A DNA stretch of 64,000 bases. It comes from Taishania sp037189645. Its GTDB lineage: Bacteria; Bacteroidota; Bacteroidia; Flavobacteriales_D; Crocinitomicaceae. Location of the stretch: NCBI GenBank assembly GCA_037189645.1, contig JBBCIY010000005.1:310001-374000 (forward strand), given 5' to 3'. This document shows, one piece after another, positions 52,343 to 60,177 of the stretch; the stretch's first letter is position 1, and every line of letters starts with the position of its first letter. A model generated the notes under the pieces. That model made no database searches, was not told the DNA's origin, and was given only the letters and a program-made list of their open reading frames with translations. A program made the position numbers and the translations under genes.

Positions 52343-53612
52343 AAACCGTTTCACTGATGCCTTTGTCTTTCCTTACCCGCCAGATAACGGCATCCAGGTA
52401 ATAGTGATGCAAGGACATGGAAAGAAAAACCACGGCTATTGCATTTCCGATCACATACTGCGTTTCTTCTGACACACCCAGCGGTAAAAACCGGGTTCCC
52501 GTCCTGAACGATTCGTACACAACTGCGTAAACAAATGATACCAGTATAAAAAAACCGATCTTCCGGCTCATCCGTTTTGCCAATCCGTGATCCTTCGGGC
52601 TGTTCGCGTAGAATTTAGCATTGAAAAAGTTTACGAATGTCAGGTATTGAATATTGTGCGGAATGGTAACCGCCATTACCAGGACGGACTTATTCTCAAC
52701 AGGAAGCAACAGGATACCGCTGTAAAGTACCAGTGAGACAATCAGCACGGCCCATTTTTTCCTGTTGAACAGGTGTTGTTTGACAGCTTTCCGGATGCTC
52801 ATAAAAGCGGAGACAAGGAACAGGATCACCATACCTGCAAGTACCGTATATAATGCAACCGTTCCCCGGTTCATAAGTGCCTTCATAAGCACGAACACAC
52901 ATAAAAAGAACAATCCGAGGTTCCTGCTCACGTATTTATACTGCGGCCGGGATTTAAGGACGTATCCAACCAGTAAAAGGGTAATGGAAAACAACACTGT
53001 ATACAAAGCGATCGAATTCCACATCCGGCTCATGTAATCTGCCAGATGAGGTTCAGGAAAAAGAAAGCTTTGTTCGGAAGGGAACCATACCGGGTAAATG
53101 ATCGCAGCGAGTACAAAAGGAATAAATGAACCGCTCAGCAGCATCCATTTCTCCCACCTGTCGGAACCGTCATCCGGTTCATTCATCTTCTTTTTATAGA
53201 TCGCCATGAATCCCCAGTTCTGCTTTACGAGGTGATAGAATCCAAGCACTGTTGTAATTCTCAGCAGGTACGTAAACACAATTCCCGTGTTGTATGAAAA
53301 ATAATCGCCCCGGGCAATCCACAACAACGCCAGCAAGGGGATCAGTAGGATCGCTGCGAAACTGATGTGCAGCCAGCTTTTATTTTCCCGGAGGTATACC
53401 TTATCGAGATAAGTGCGTGAGTACGTTGAAAACAGGTGACGGACATCAAAGAAAACGGCATAGATCAGAAAAGTGACCAGCAGTGACAATTCCGGGTTGC
53501 CGGGAAAGACAGCTTTCAACAAAAGGTAAAATCCGACCAACGCAAACCCGGAGGCAGAACTGAAGATGATGTACAGCCAGTCTTTTCGTTCATTTTCTAA
53601 AATAGTTGTCAT
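52341..53612 (-). CDS. Multi-pass membrane protein with HHYYLDA/IWR motif
   Basis: A 423-residue integral membrane protein with about eleven hydrophobic segments, starting at a Phe/Leu-rich helix (IIFSSASGFALVGFYLLLKAVF). Two conserved-looking loops stand out: IPHNIQYLTFVNFFNAKFY with H-N-I-Q-Y near 325, and SLHHYYLDAVIWRVRKD near the C-terminus, rich in His and aromatic residues. Such paired His motifs at membrane borders can bind metals or lipids, but I do not recognise the function. The His-motif proteins I recall are hypothetical in Bacteroidota and planctomycetes. It is encoded after the accD terminator region. Confidence 0.65.
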   Translation of the reverse strand: MTTILENERKDWLYIIFSSASGFALVGFYLLLKAVFPGNPELSLLVTFLIYAVFFDVRHLFSTYSRTYLDKVYLRENKSWLHISFAAILLIPLLALLWIARGDYFSYNTGIVFTYLLRITTVLGFYHLVKQNWGFMAIYKKKMNEPDDGSDRWEKWMLLSGSFIPFVLAAIIYPVWFPSEQSFLFPEPHLADYMSRMWNSIALYTVLFSITLLLVGYVLKSRPQYKYVSRNLGLFFLCVFVLMKALMNRGTVALYTVLAGMVILFLVSAFMSIRKAVKQHLFNRKKWAVLIVSLVLYSGILLLPVENKSVLVMAVTIPHNIQYLTFVNFFNAKFYANSPKDHGLAKRMSRKIGFFILVSFVYAVVYESFRTGTRFLPLGVSEETQYVIGNAIAVVFLSMSLHHYYLDAVIWRVRKDKGISETV

Positions 53613-53657
53613 AAATAGTCCTGAAAAATTAATTTTCCTGAGCCTCTAAGATACAAC

Positions 53658-53692
53658 AAAGCCACAAAAGAGGTATTCCCGATTGTGGCTTT
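53658..53692 (-). terminator. Terminator after accD
   Basis: AAAGCCACAA (53658-53667) pairs with TTGTGGCTTT (53683-53692), with a 15-nt loop, 25 bp beyond the accD stop. Confidence 0.7.
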
Positions 53693-53716
53693 TCCATTAT
53701 CAATGATTCTACCCGA

Positions 53717-54568
53717 TCAGCTTCTGAATAATTTCAGGGAAAGTGCTATCGTATCTCTCAATTCTCCTCTGTGAACGATGTAATCCAGGAAACCATGCTC
53801 CAATACAAACTCTGATGTCTGGAATCCGTCCGGCAGGTCGCGCCCGATCGTTTCTTTTACGACACGCGGCCCTGCAAAACCGATCAATGCTTCCGGCTCA
53901 GCGATGTTCAGGTCTCCCAGCATCGCGAAAGAAGCGGTAACCCCACCGGTCGTAGGGTGTGTCAGCAACGAAATGTATGGTAGCTTCGCTTCGGACAACT
54001 GTCCCAGCTTACCGGATACTTTTGCCATCTGCATGAGTGAAAAGCCTGCTTCCATCATACGGGCTCCTCCCGATTTTGAAATGATCATAAAAGGAGCATT
54101 GATCTTGATCGCATAGTCAATTGCACGTGCGATTTTTTCTCCCATCACAGATCCCAGCGATCCTCCGATAAAATCAAAATCCATACAGGCGATCACAAAA
54201 TCGTGATCATCCATTTTTCCTGCTGCCGTACGGATCGCATCATTCAACCCCGTATTCTTTATAGTTGCTTTCAGCCGGTCCTTGTACTTTTTAGTGTCTT
54301 CAAAATCCAGCGGGTCCCCGGAGGTCAGTTTCGCATCCAGCTCTTTGTATTTTCCGTCATCAAACAAGATCTGGAAATATTCTTCGGAACCGATCCTTCC
54401 ATGATGCGAACACCGGTCACAAACCCAGTATAATTTCTGGATTTCCTCAAGCGTGAAAACGGTTTTACATTTATCACACTTGTGCCATAACCCTTCAGGA
54501 GTCTCCTTTTTATCTCTAGTAGATGTTGTAATTCCCTCTTTTACTCTTTTAAACCAGTTACTGCTCAT
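53717..54568 (-). CDS. accD: Acetyl-CoA carboxylase carboxyltransferase beta subunit
   Basis: A 283-residue beta subunit that, with AccA, transfers the carboxyl group from carboxybiotin to acetyl-CoA in fatty-acid synthesis. It has the N-terminal zinc ribbon with C31-x2-C34 and C50-x2-C53, then the crotonase-fold core with DFDFIGGSLGSVMGEKIARAID, SKSGGARMMEAGFSLMQMAK, THPTTGGVTASFAMLGD, and GFAGPRVVKETI. Length and motifs match the family. It is encoded downstream of fbaA on the same strand with about 40 bp between the two. Confidence 0.97.
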   Translation of the reverse strand: MSSNWFKRVKEGITTSTRDKKETPEGLWHKCDKCKTVFTLEEIQKLYWVCDRCSHHGRIGSEEYFQILFDDGKYKELDAKLTSGDPLDFEDTKKYKDRLKATIKNTGLNDAIRTAAGKMDDHDFVIACMDFDFIGGSLGSVMGEKIARAIDYAIKINAPFMIISKSGGARMMEAGFSLMQMAKVSGKLGQLSEAKLPYISLLTHPTTGGVTASFAMLGDLNIAEPEALIGFAGPRVVKETIGRDLPDGFQTSEFVLEHGFLDYIVHRGELRDTIALSLKLFRS

Positions 54569-54607
54569 TCCTTCTGCTATTTTCCAACTCTTTCGAGTAT
54601 CTTTTTA

Positions 54608-55675
54608 TTAAAGTGTATTTACATTGTTCAGGTCTGCAAAAGCCTGTTCCAATCGCTTGATAAACGTCAGTTCGCCTTCCCTTACCCATTTTCTTGGATC
54701 GTAGTATTTCTTATTCGGCTGATCCTCTCCCTCAGGATTCCCGATCTGCGTTCTCAGGTAATCGATCTTAGAGGTTATGTAATCCCTCACTCCTTCGGTG
54801 AAAGCGAATTGTAAATCCGTATCAATGTTCATTTTGATCACTCCGTAGGAAATTGCTTCACGGATCTCTTCCAGCGTAGAGCCCGAACCTCCGTGGAATA
54901 CAAAATTCACCGGGTTGTGTCCTGTATTGAATTTCTGCTGAACGTAATCCTGGGAATTTTTCAGGATTTTCGGTGTCAGCACTACGTTTCCAGGTTTGTA
55001 TACGCCGTGAACGTTCCCGAAGGCCGCAGCAATCGTAAACCTGTCACTTACTTTCATGAGCTCTTCATAGGCATAGGCCACCTCTTCCGGCTGTGTGTAC
55101 AACCGTGAGCTGTCAACGCCTGTGTTGTCCACACCGTCTTCTTCTCCTCCTGTAATCCCCAGCTCTATTTCAAGTGTCATACCGATCTTGCTCATCCGCT
55201 CCAGGTATTTCTTGCACAGCTCAATGTTTTCTTCCAGTGGCTCTTCCGACAGATCAATCATATGGGAAGAGTACAATGATTTTCCTGTTTCGGCAAAGAA
55301 TTTTTCGTTGGCATCCATCAGTCCATCGATCCACGGAAGCAGGTTTTTCGCGCAATGGTCTGTGTGAAGAATGACCGTAGCGCCATATAATTCCGCCAGC
55401 TCGTGGATGTGTTTCGCCCCGGCAACTGATCCTGCAATGGCCGCACGTTCATGATCATTTTTCAATCCTTTTCCCGCGAAAAACTGCCCTCCTCCGTTAG
55501 AGAACTGGATAATGACAGGAGCATTCAGTTTGGCTGCGGTTTCCATAACAGCATTGACAGTACTTGAACTCGTAACATTCACTGCAGGAAGCGCAAATCC
55601 TTTCTGCTTTGCGTACTCAAAAATTCGCTGAACATCGTCGCCTGTAGCAACTCCGGGTTTGATAGTATGGCTCAT
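54608..55675 (-). CDS. fbaA: Class II fructose-bisphosphate aldolase
   Basis: A 355-residue zinc aldolase that splits fructose-1,6-bisphosphate in glycolysis and joins the trioses in gluconeogenesis. The zinc/catalytic motif HTDHC (H104, D106, H107) is present, as are GITGGEEDGVDN, FGNVHGVYKPGNV, VFHGGSGSTLEEI and a DTDLQFAFTEGVRDY segment. The length fits class II, E. coli-like (FbaA). A -7 box (TATCTTTG) lies 23 bp upstream of the start. Confidence 0.96.
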   Translation of the reverse strand: MSHTIKPGVATGDDVQRIFEYAKQKGFALPAVNVTSSSTVNAVMETAAKLNAPVIIQFSNGGGQFFAGKGLKNDHERAAIAGSVAGAKHIHELAELYGATVILHTDHCAKNLLPWIDGLMDANEKFFAETGKSLYSSHMIDLSEEPLEENIELCKKYLERMSKIGMTLEIELGITGGEEDGVDNTGVDSSRLYTQPEEVAYAYEELMKVSDRFTIAAAFGNVHGVYKPGNVVLTPKILKNSQDYVQQKFNTGHNPVNFVFHGGSGSTLEEIREAISYGVIKMNIDTDLQFAFTEGVRDYITSKIDYLRTQIGNPEGEDQPNKKYYDPRKWVREGELTFIKRLEQAFADLNNVNTL

Positions 55676-55697
55676 AAATCTTAAAAAATGATACCTG

Positions 55698-55705
55698 CAA
55701 AGATA
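55698..55705 (-). promoter_or_regulatory. -7 box for fbaA
   Basis: The minus-strand TATCTTTG matches TAnnTTTG 23 bp upstream of the fbaA start. No clear -33 element. Confidence 0.5.
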
Positions 55706-55763
55706 AAAAGATAATTTATTTTACAGTTAAAAATTCCTGTTTAGGTCAATCCGTATCTACTGC

Positions 55764-56501
55764 TTATCTATTGTCCTGAGAACCAAATACCCGCTGCAAA
55801 AGATCCGTTACCCTGGCCCCGGCATTTTCACGTATTTTATTCTCCTCCTTTTCAACCATCTTGAACAATCCGTCAATGGCCATCTGGGTAACATATTCGT
55901 CCAGGTCAGGATTTGCCTTGTTCAACCCCAATAAAGGTGCTGCCGAATTGTACTTAGTAACGATCGGGTTCCAGTATTCCGTCAGCTTCACTTTTTCAAT
56001 GGCTGCCTGAACCTTTGGAGAAAAAGCGGTGATCAGCTGGCTGGTGGTATTGTCCTTGAGGAATTTCGTTGCAGCTCCGTTTCCTCCTCTCAGGATCCCG
56101 AATCCGTCCTGCAATGTCATTCCTGTAATCGCGTTTTTAAAAATGGGCAATGCTTCCTTCGCTGCCTCTTCAGCCGCCCTGTTCAGCGTTGTTTCAAATT
56201 TTTCTACCTGTCCGCTCAATCCCCATTCCAATGCTTTTTCCTTTACTTTGATCGCATCCGGAGGAAAGGGCAGCCTGATCTCGGAATTTTTCAGGAATCC
56301 GTCTGTTACAGAAGTCAGGTTCACCGAATTGGTGATCCCTATTGTCAGGGCTTCTTTCAGACCTTTTACAACTTCCTCATTCGTTAAAGGAACCGTACCG
56401 TTCGTACTGTTTGTAATCGTACTTGCCGCTCCTTCCAGCACATCACATGAACCGAACATCATCAGGATCCCTGCGGATGCTGCTACCACTATTTTTCTCA
56501 T
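55764..56501 (-). CDS. DUF4197 lipoprotein
   Basis: A 245-residue exported protein of the DUF4197 family. The N-terminal signal ends in lipobox MFGSC (Cys19). The family segments GLKEALTIGITNSV, FLKNSEIRLPFPP, EAAKEALPIFKNAITGMTLQDGFGILRGG and ATKFLKDNTTSQL are present. It is a helical envelope protein whose function is not known. A -7 box (TACATTTG on the minus strand) is about 39 bp upstream. It stands on its own between fbaA and the cargo gene terminator. Confidence 0.85.
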   Translation of the reverse strand: MRKIVVAASAGILMMFGSCDVLEGAASTITNSTNGTVPLTNEEVVKGLKEALTIGITNSVNLTSVTDGFLKNSEIRLPFPPDAIKVKEKALEWGLSGQVEKFETTLNRAAEEAAKEALPIFKNAITGMTLQDGFGILRGGNGAATKFLKDNTTSQLITAFSPKVQAAIEKVKLTEYWNPIVTKYNSAAPLLGLNKANPDLDEYVTQMAIDGLFKMVEKEENKIRENAGARVTDLLQRVFGSQDNR

Positions 56502-56539
56502 ATCTTATATTTTATTTGTGACCAATCTATATCCTGACG

Positions 56540-56547
56540 CAAATGTA
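56540..56547 (-). promoter_or_regulatory. -7 box for the DUF4197 gene
   Basis: The minus-strand TACATTTG matches TAnnTTTG, 39 bp upstream of the start. Confidence 0.5.
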
Positions 56548-56556
56548 ATACCAAAA

Positions 56557-56586
56557 AAAGAGGCTGAACAAAAATTCAGCCTCTTT
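56557..56586 (-). terminator. Terminator after the type B cargo gene
   Basis: A 12-bp stem AAAGAGGCTGAA (56557-56568) with TTCAGCCTCTTT (56575-56586), followed on the minus strand by T-run, lies 19 bp after the cargo stop. Confidence 0.85.
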
Positions 56587-56604
56587 TATTTATTTTATTT
56601 TGAA

Positions 56605-59535
56605 CTACCTCAGAACGTTCACCGTTCCGTTATATTCATTTTTACCGTCGTTATTCTTGTTTTTCAGCGATGCTCTCCAGGTATACATTCCCTGCTGAAC
56701 AGGTTTCCCGTTGTAAGTCCCGTCCCATCCTACATCCGGATCGTTCGTTTCCCATACAACTTCTCCCCACCGGTTAAACACTTTCAGGTTGAATCCGTAA
56801 ATGTCACCTCCTTTCAGGGAAAGTTTCCATGTCTGGTTGAATTCATCTCCGTCAGGAGTAAATGCATTCGGAGCATAGAACAAAATCGCTTCTTCGACAA
56901 TCACATCCAGCGTAATCGTATCTGTACAGCCGTGGTAAGATGTCACGATCAATGTAACCGGATAAATGCCTTCCACTCCCTCAGGGAAAGTAAACTGAGG
57001 ATCTTCGAGATTGCTGTACGATGGCAGTGAGTGAGGAGAAATCCATTCCCAGGCAATGACATCATTGCTTGCCAGTTCGTGCGCCTGCAACGTTGTCTCG
57101 AAAACGGTAGTCGGGTTTCCGCCTACGTAGAAGTTTGCCGTCGGTTCCGGGTTCACTGTGAAGAAATCTACCAGGATCGTATCGTAAACACAGCCGTAAA
57201 TCGACGTGTTCACTACTTCCAGCGTATAGGTTCCAACTCTGTTATAGACAACGGAAGTATCTCCGCCGTTCAGGACTACCGCATTGGTATTATTTCCGAA
57301 GTCAATGTAGGTAGTCGCGAGTTCTCCTATGTTTGGCGATGTATTCTGAATGAAGAATTCTCCCGGACGGCAATCCACGTATTTGTCAGGAGTAAGCACC
57401 GGAGGAACAGGCACCGGGAAAGTAATGACCAGACACGAATCCGCTGCCGGAGAATCACAGGCTTCGGTGAGTTCCACACAATATACCGTATTGGTAACAT
57501 CCGGATCTACGGTTATGGATGTTCCTGTTCCCAGGACAACGCCATTGGAAGACCATGTAAATGTATAAGCGGTTGATCCTCCTGTTCCTGCCACTGAAAG
57601 CTGGATATTGTCTTCCGGGCAGATCTGTGTATCCGGTGTGAGGAAGGAAATCGCCAATGGATCCGGCTCTGTCAGCGTGTTTGTCATAGTGATGACACAT
57701 CCGTTGGCATCCGTAATCGTTACTACGTGATCTCCTACATATAAGTCGTTTGCAATATTCGAAGTGGACGAGGATCTGTCCCACGAATAAGAATAAGGTG
57801 CGGTACCCTGGGAGATTGACACTGCCAGAATTCCATCATTTTTAGTATAGCAGGTAACGTTGGAAACAGTGGAGAATGTTCCTGTCATACCTGGAATCTC
57901 CGTTACAGTTACTGCCACATCATTCACACACCCGACAGAAGAAGTAATTGTACAGATATAATCTCCTGCCGCCAATCCTGTCGCTGTCTGGGTCGTTTGC
58001 GCCAGCGGATCATTCCACAGGTAAGAAAATGTTCCTGGTGAAGACGATGTTACGGTTGCCGTTCCATCAGCTCCTCCCGGGCATGAGACCAAAGTAGAAG
58101 ATGAACTGGTGGTCACTGTATTGTTTCCTACTACCGCAGTAGCCGTCCCACTACACCCATTCGACAAAGTAACGGTACAGGTATATGTTCCCGGTAACAG
58201 CCCGGTTGCCGTTTGAGTTGTCTGTGCCGCCGGATCATCCCACAGGTATGTAGCTGTGACACCGGATGGAACGCCTGAAAAATTAGCTGTAGCCGTACCA
58301 TCTGTTCCTGTAGAACAGGATGCCACTGTTGAAGTAGCTGTGAAGTTTGGAGTGATATTTCCAACAGTGATTGTTGTCGTTGCAGGGTTTTCACACCCGT
58401 CTCCATTCACTGTTACGGTATACGTTCCCGGTAAAAGGCCTGTTACCGTTGCCGTAGTAGGGTTACCCGGTGCATCCCATGAGAAAGTATAAGGCGGATC
58501 TACACCATTTGGAACTGCTGTCACGGTACCTAAACCTTGTGCACAGGTATCCGGGGTCATCGTAGCTGAAACAGAACAAGGAGTAACAATGCTACAATCC
58601 GTCAAACCGGAGGAACCTGCGTCTGTAAAGGCAATACTTCCCTGAGAACCGTTGTAGTTTGTAACCAGCATGAGGTAAACCTGTCCCGCTTCGGCATGTC
58701 CAATATTTGCCTGTTCAGAAGCAGACGCAGAATAAGAACAATCGACTGTTGGTGAATTGGGTCCTATGTTTGCACAACCCTCGGTAACAGAAGTAAAGGG
58801 TCCATATAATGCAAAATCGACATCCGTCGGGTTCCCGTTCATGTTTGTTTGGTTCATATTAATGTTGATGCTTCCGGATTGCCCGATCTCCATATACAGC
58901 CACATGGCGTTTGGCGTAGTATACAAGCATGAATATTGTCCCAGGCTTGGATTTCCTCCCCCTCCTGTGTAGGAATTACAATACACGATATCTCCTCCCG
59001 AACAAAATGGCTGGGCAGTGGCACAGGTAAAATTGTTTCCACCGATACAGTCATCCGGCGGTGTAGGTGAATTGGCACAGATGGAGAACGTTCCCGTTCC
59101 TCCGCCATATCTCCAGATGCGAACGTATATTACCTGTCCGGGGGTCATGCCGGATCGTGTTATCTTTGGCATTAATCCGTTCGGGCTGTCATCGTCGTCA
59201 CATTCGATCAATGTAAACGGCCCGTTACAGTCTGGTGCGCTGTACCATGCCATTCCTCCGTCTGTAATCGATCCCTGGCTCAGATCTACCGCCAGTGAAC
59301 CGTTTGCCGGAACAGTCACCTGGTACCAGACATCCGGTCCGGAATAGCTGGCGCATCCGGGAGACGGCACACCGGTCGTATTCGTCGCCCCTACATTTGT
59401 CCCCTGCTGGAGAGAACAGCCGCTCCCACTGCTGACATTCAGCATCGGCGCTCCGCAGGGATTATCCGATTGTGCTCCCAGAAAACCCGTGCTACAGGCA
59501 AAAGCAAGACCGAGAATATAAGATTTCAACTTCAT
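56605..59535 (-). CDS. T9SS type B cargo with SprB-like repeats
   Basis: A 976-residue secreted protein. A signal peptide (about 1-20) and an N-terminal Gly/Cys-rich domain with NPCGAPMLNVSSG are followed by a region of four SprB-like repeats at about 320-600, each carrying a Cys, an S-x-G-T-x-x-x-x-W-D or YLWNDP turn and a G-x-Y-x-x-T-V strand. A PKD domain follows (about 735-880). The C-terminus is the gliding-associated type B sorting domain: FYAPNAFTPDGDEFNQTW, FNRWGEVVWETND, WDGTYNGKPVQQGMYTW. It is exported by T9SS and could act as an adhesin or surface-filament component. It starts 6 bp after a small exported protein. Confidence 0.86.
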   Translation of the reverse strand: MKLKSYILGLAFACSTGFLGAQSDNPCGAPMLNVSSGSGCSLQQGTNVGATNTTGVPSPGCASYSGPDVWYQVTVPANGSLAVDLSQGSITDGGMAWYSAPDCNGPFTLIECDDDDSPNGLMPKITRSGMTPGQVIYVRIWRYGGGTGTFSICANSPTPPDDCIGGNNFTCATAQPFCSGGDIVYCNSYTGGGGNPSLGQYSCLYTTPNAMWLYMEIGQSGSININMNQTNMNGNPTDVDFALYGPFTSVTEGCANIGPNSPTVDCSYSASASEQANIGHAEAGQVYLMLVTNYNGSQGSIAFTDAGSSGLTDCSIVTPCSVSATMTPDTCAQGLGTVTAVPNGVDPPYTFSWDAPGNPTTATVTGLLPGTYTVTVNGDGCENPATTTITVGNITPNFTATSTVASCSTGTDGTATANFSGVPSGVTATYLWDDPAAQTTQTATGLLPGTYTCTVTLSNGCSGTATAVVGNNTVTTSSSSTLVSCPGGADGTATVTSSSPGTFSYLWNDPLAQTTQTATGLAAGDYICTITSSVGCVNDVAVTVTEIPGMTGTFSTVSNVTCYTKNDGILAVSISQGTAPYSYSWDRSSSTSNIANDLYVGDHVVTITDANGCVITMTNTLTEPDPLAISFLTPDTQICPEDNIQLSVAGTGGSTAYTFTWSSNGVVLGTGTSITVDPDVTNTVYCVELTEACDSPAADSCLVITFPVPVPPVLTPDKYVDCRPGEFFIQNTSPNIGELATTYIDFGNNTNAVVLNGGDTSVVYNRVGTYTLEVVNTSIYGCVYDTILVDFFTVNPEPTANFYVGGNPTTVFETTLQAHELASNDVIAWEWISPHSLPSYSNLEDPQFTFPEGVEGIYPVTLIVTSYHGCTDTITLDVIVEEAILFYAPNAFTPDGDEFNQTWKLSLKGGDIYGFNLKVFNRWGEVVWETNDPDVGWDGTYNGKPVQQGMYTWRASLKNKNNDGKNEYNGTVNVLR

Positions 59536-59541
59536 AACAAA

Positions 59542-59913
59542 TTAATTTTCTTCAACCGAATAGACAACCGAGTAGTTCTCTATTGAGGCAGAAGTTACAA
59601 CAACATAGGATTTAATATCTTTAATGGTATATTGTCCTCTGGCGGTCAAAAGCAACTTTTTACCATCCGCACTCAGCGAAAAATCTTTCACCCGCAAATC
59701 CTCAGCTATTTTATTCTTAAACAACTGGACATCATCCCCTTCAAGACCTATCAGGTCAACATCATACGTGGAAATCACTCCATTGTACAGATCTACTCCT
59801 GAGGCTTTATTGTTGTCCATTTTTTGCTGGACAACGACAGGCATCTGACTGTATTCCTGCGCAGAAGCGGAAAATGTCAGAAGACTCAGCACTAATATAT
59901 TTATCACTTTCAT
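59542..59913 (-). CDS. Small exported protein, unknown
   Basis: A 123-residue exported protein. The signal peptide begins at 59913 (MKVINILVLSLLTFSASAQ); an ATG at 59934 is less good. The mature protein is a beta-rich sequence with repeated I-x-x-Y/S-V strands (GVISTYDVDLIGLEG, YTIKDIKSYVVVTSASIEN). I do not recognise the family. Since it precedes the type B cargo by 6 bp, it probably shares its transcript. Confidence 0.65.
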   Translation of the reverse strand: MKVINILVLSLLTFSASAQEYSQMPVVVQQKMDNNKASGVDLYNGVISTYDVDLIGLEGDDVQLFKNKIAEDLRVKDFSLSADGKKLLLTARGQYTIKDIKSYVVVTSASIENYSVVYSVEEN

Positions 59914-60139
59914 TATAAGTCTATTAAATATCAAAAAAACAGTTTCAATTCCTGGTAATATAACGTTACCTTTATGCTAAGGTTGCCTTATTTTAATTTA
60001 AAAATAACGCTTCGTCAATGTTTGTTACACAAAATTAACATTTTAAACCTAAAATCGGAAAAATAATTATCCACCGCCAGGTATGAAAAATTATCAATTT
60101 TACTTTAAACGCCCTTATCCGTATATCCGAATTTAAACT

Positions 60140-60147
60140 TAGCTTTG
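60140..60147 (+). promoter_or_regulatory. -7 box for the E1 dehydrogenase gene
   Basis: TAGCTTTG matches TAnnTTTG, 30 bp upstream of the ATG at 60178; no clear -33 TTG. Confidence 0.45.
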
Positions 60148-60177
60148 CATTTTATTTAAGACATAACAGAGCTTGAA

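Noticed and set aside
56029..57030. Plus-strand open frame of 333 codons
   Set aside because: It lies opposite the DUF4197 gene, crosses the terminator hairpin and runs into the type B cargo gene. Composition is odd and no family is visible, so it is an antisense shadow.
57900..58500. Regularly repeated DNA that could suggest a CRISPR array
   Set aside because: The repeats are coding and are in the frame of SprB-like domains; their lengths and spacing do not fit CRISPR repeat-spacer units.
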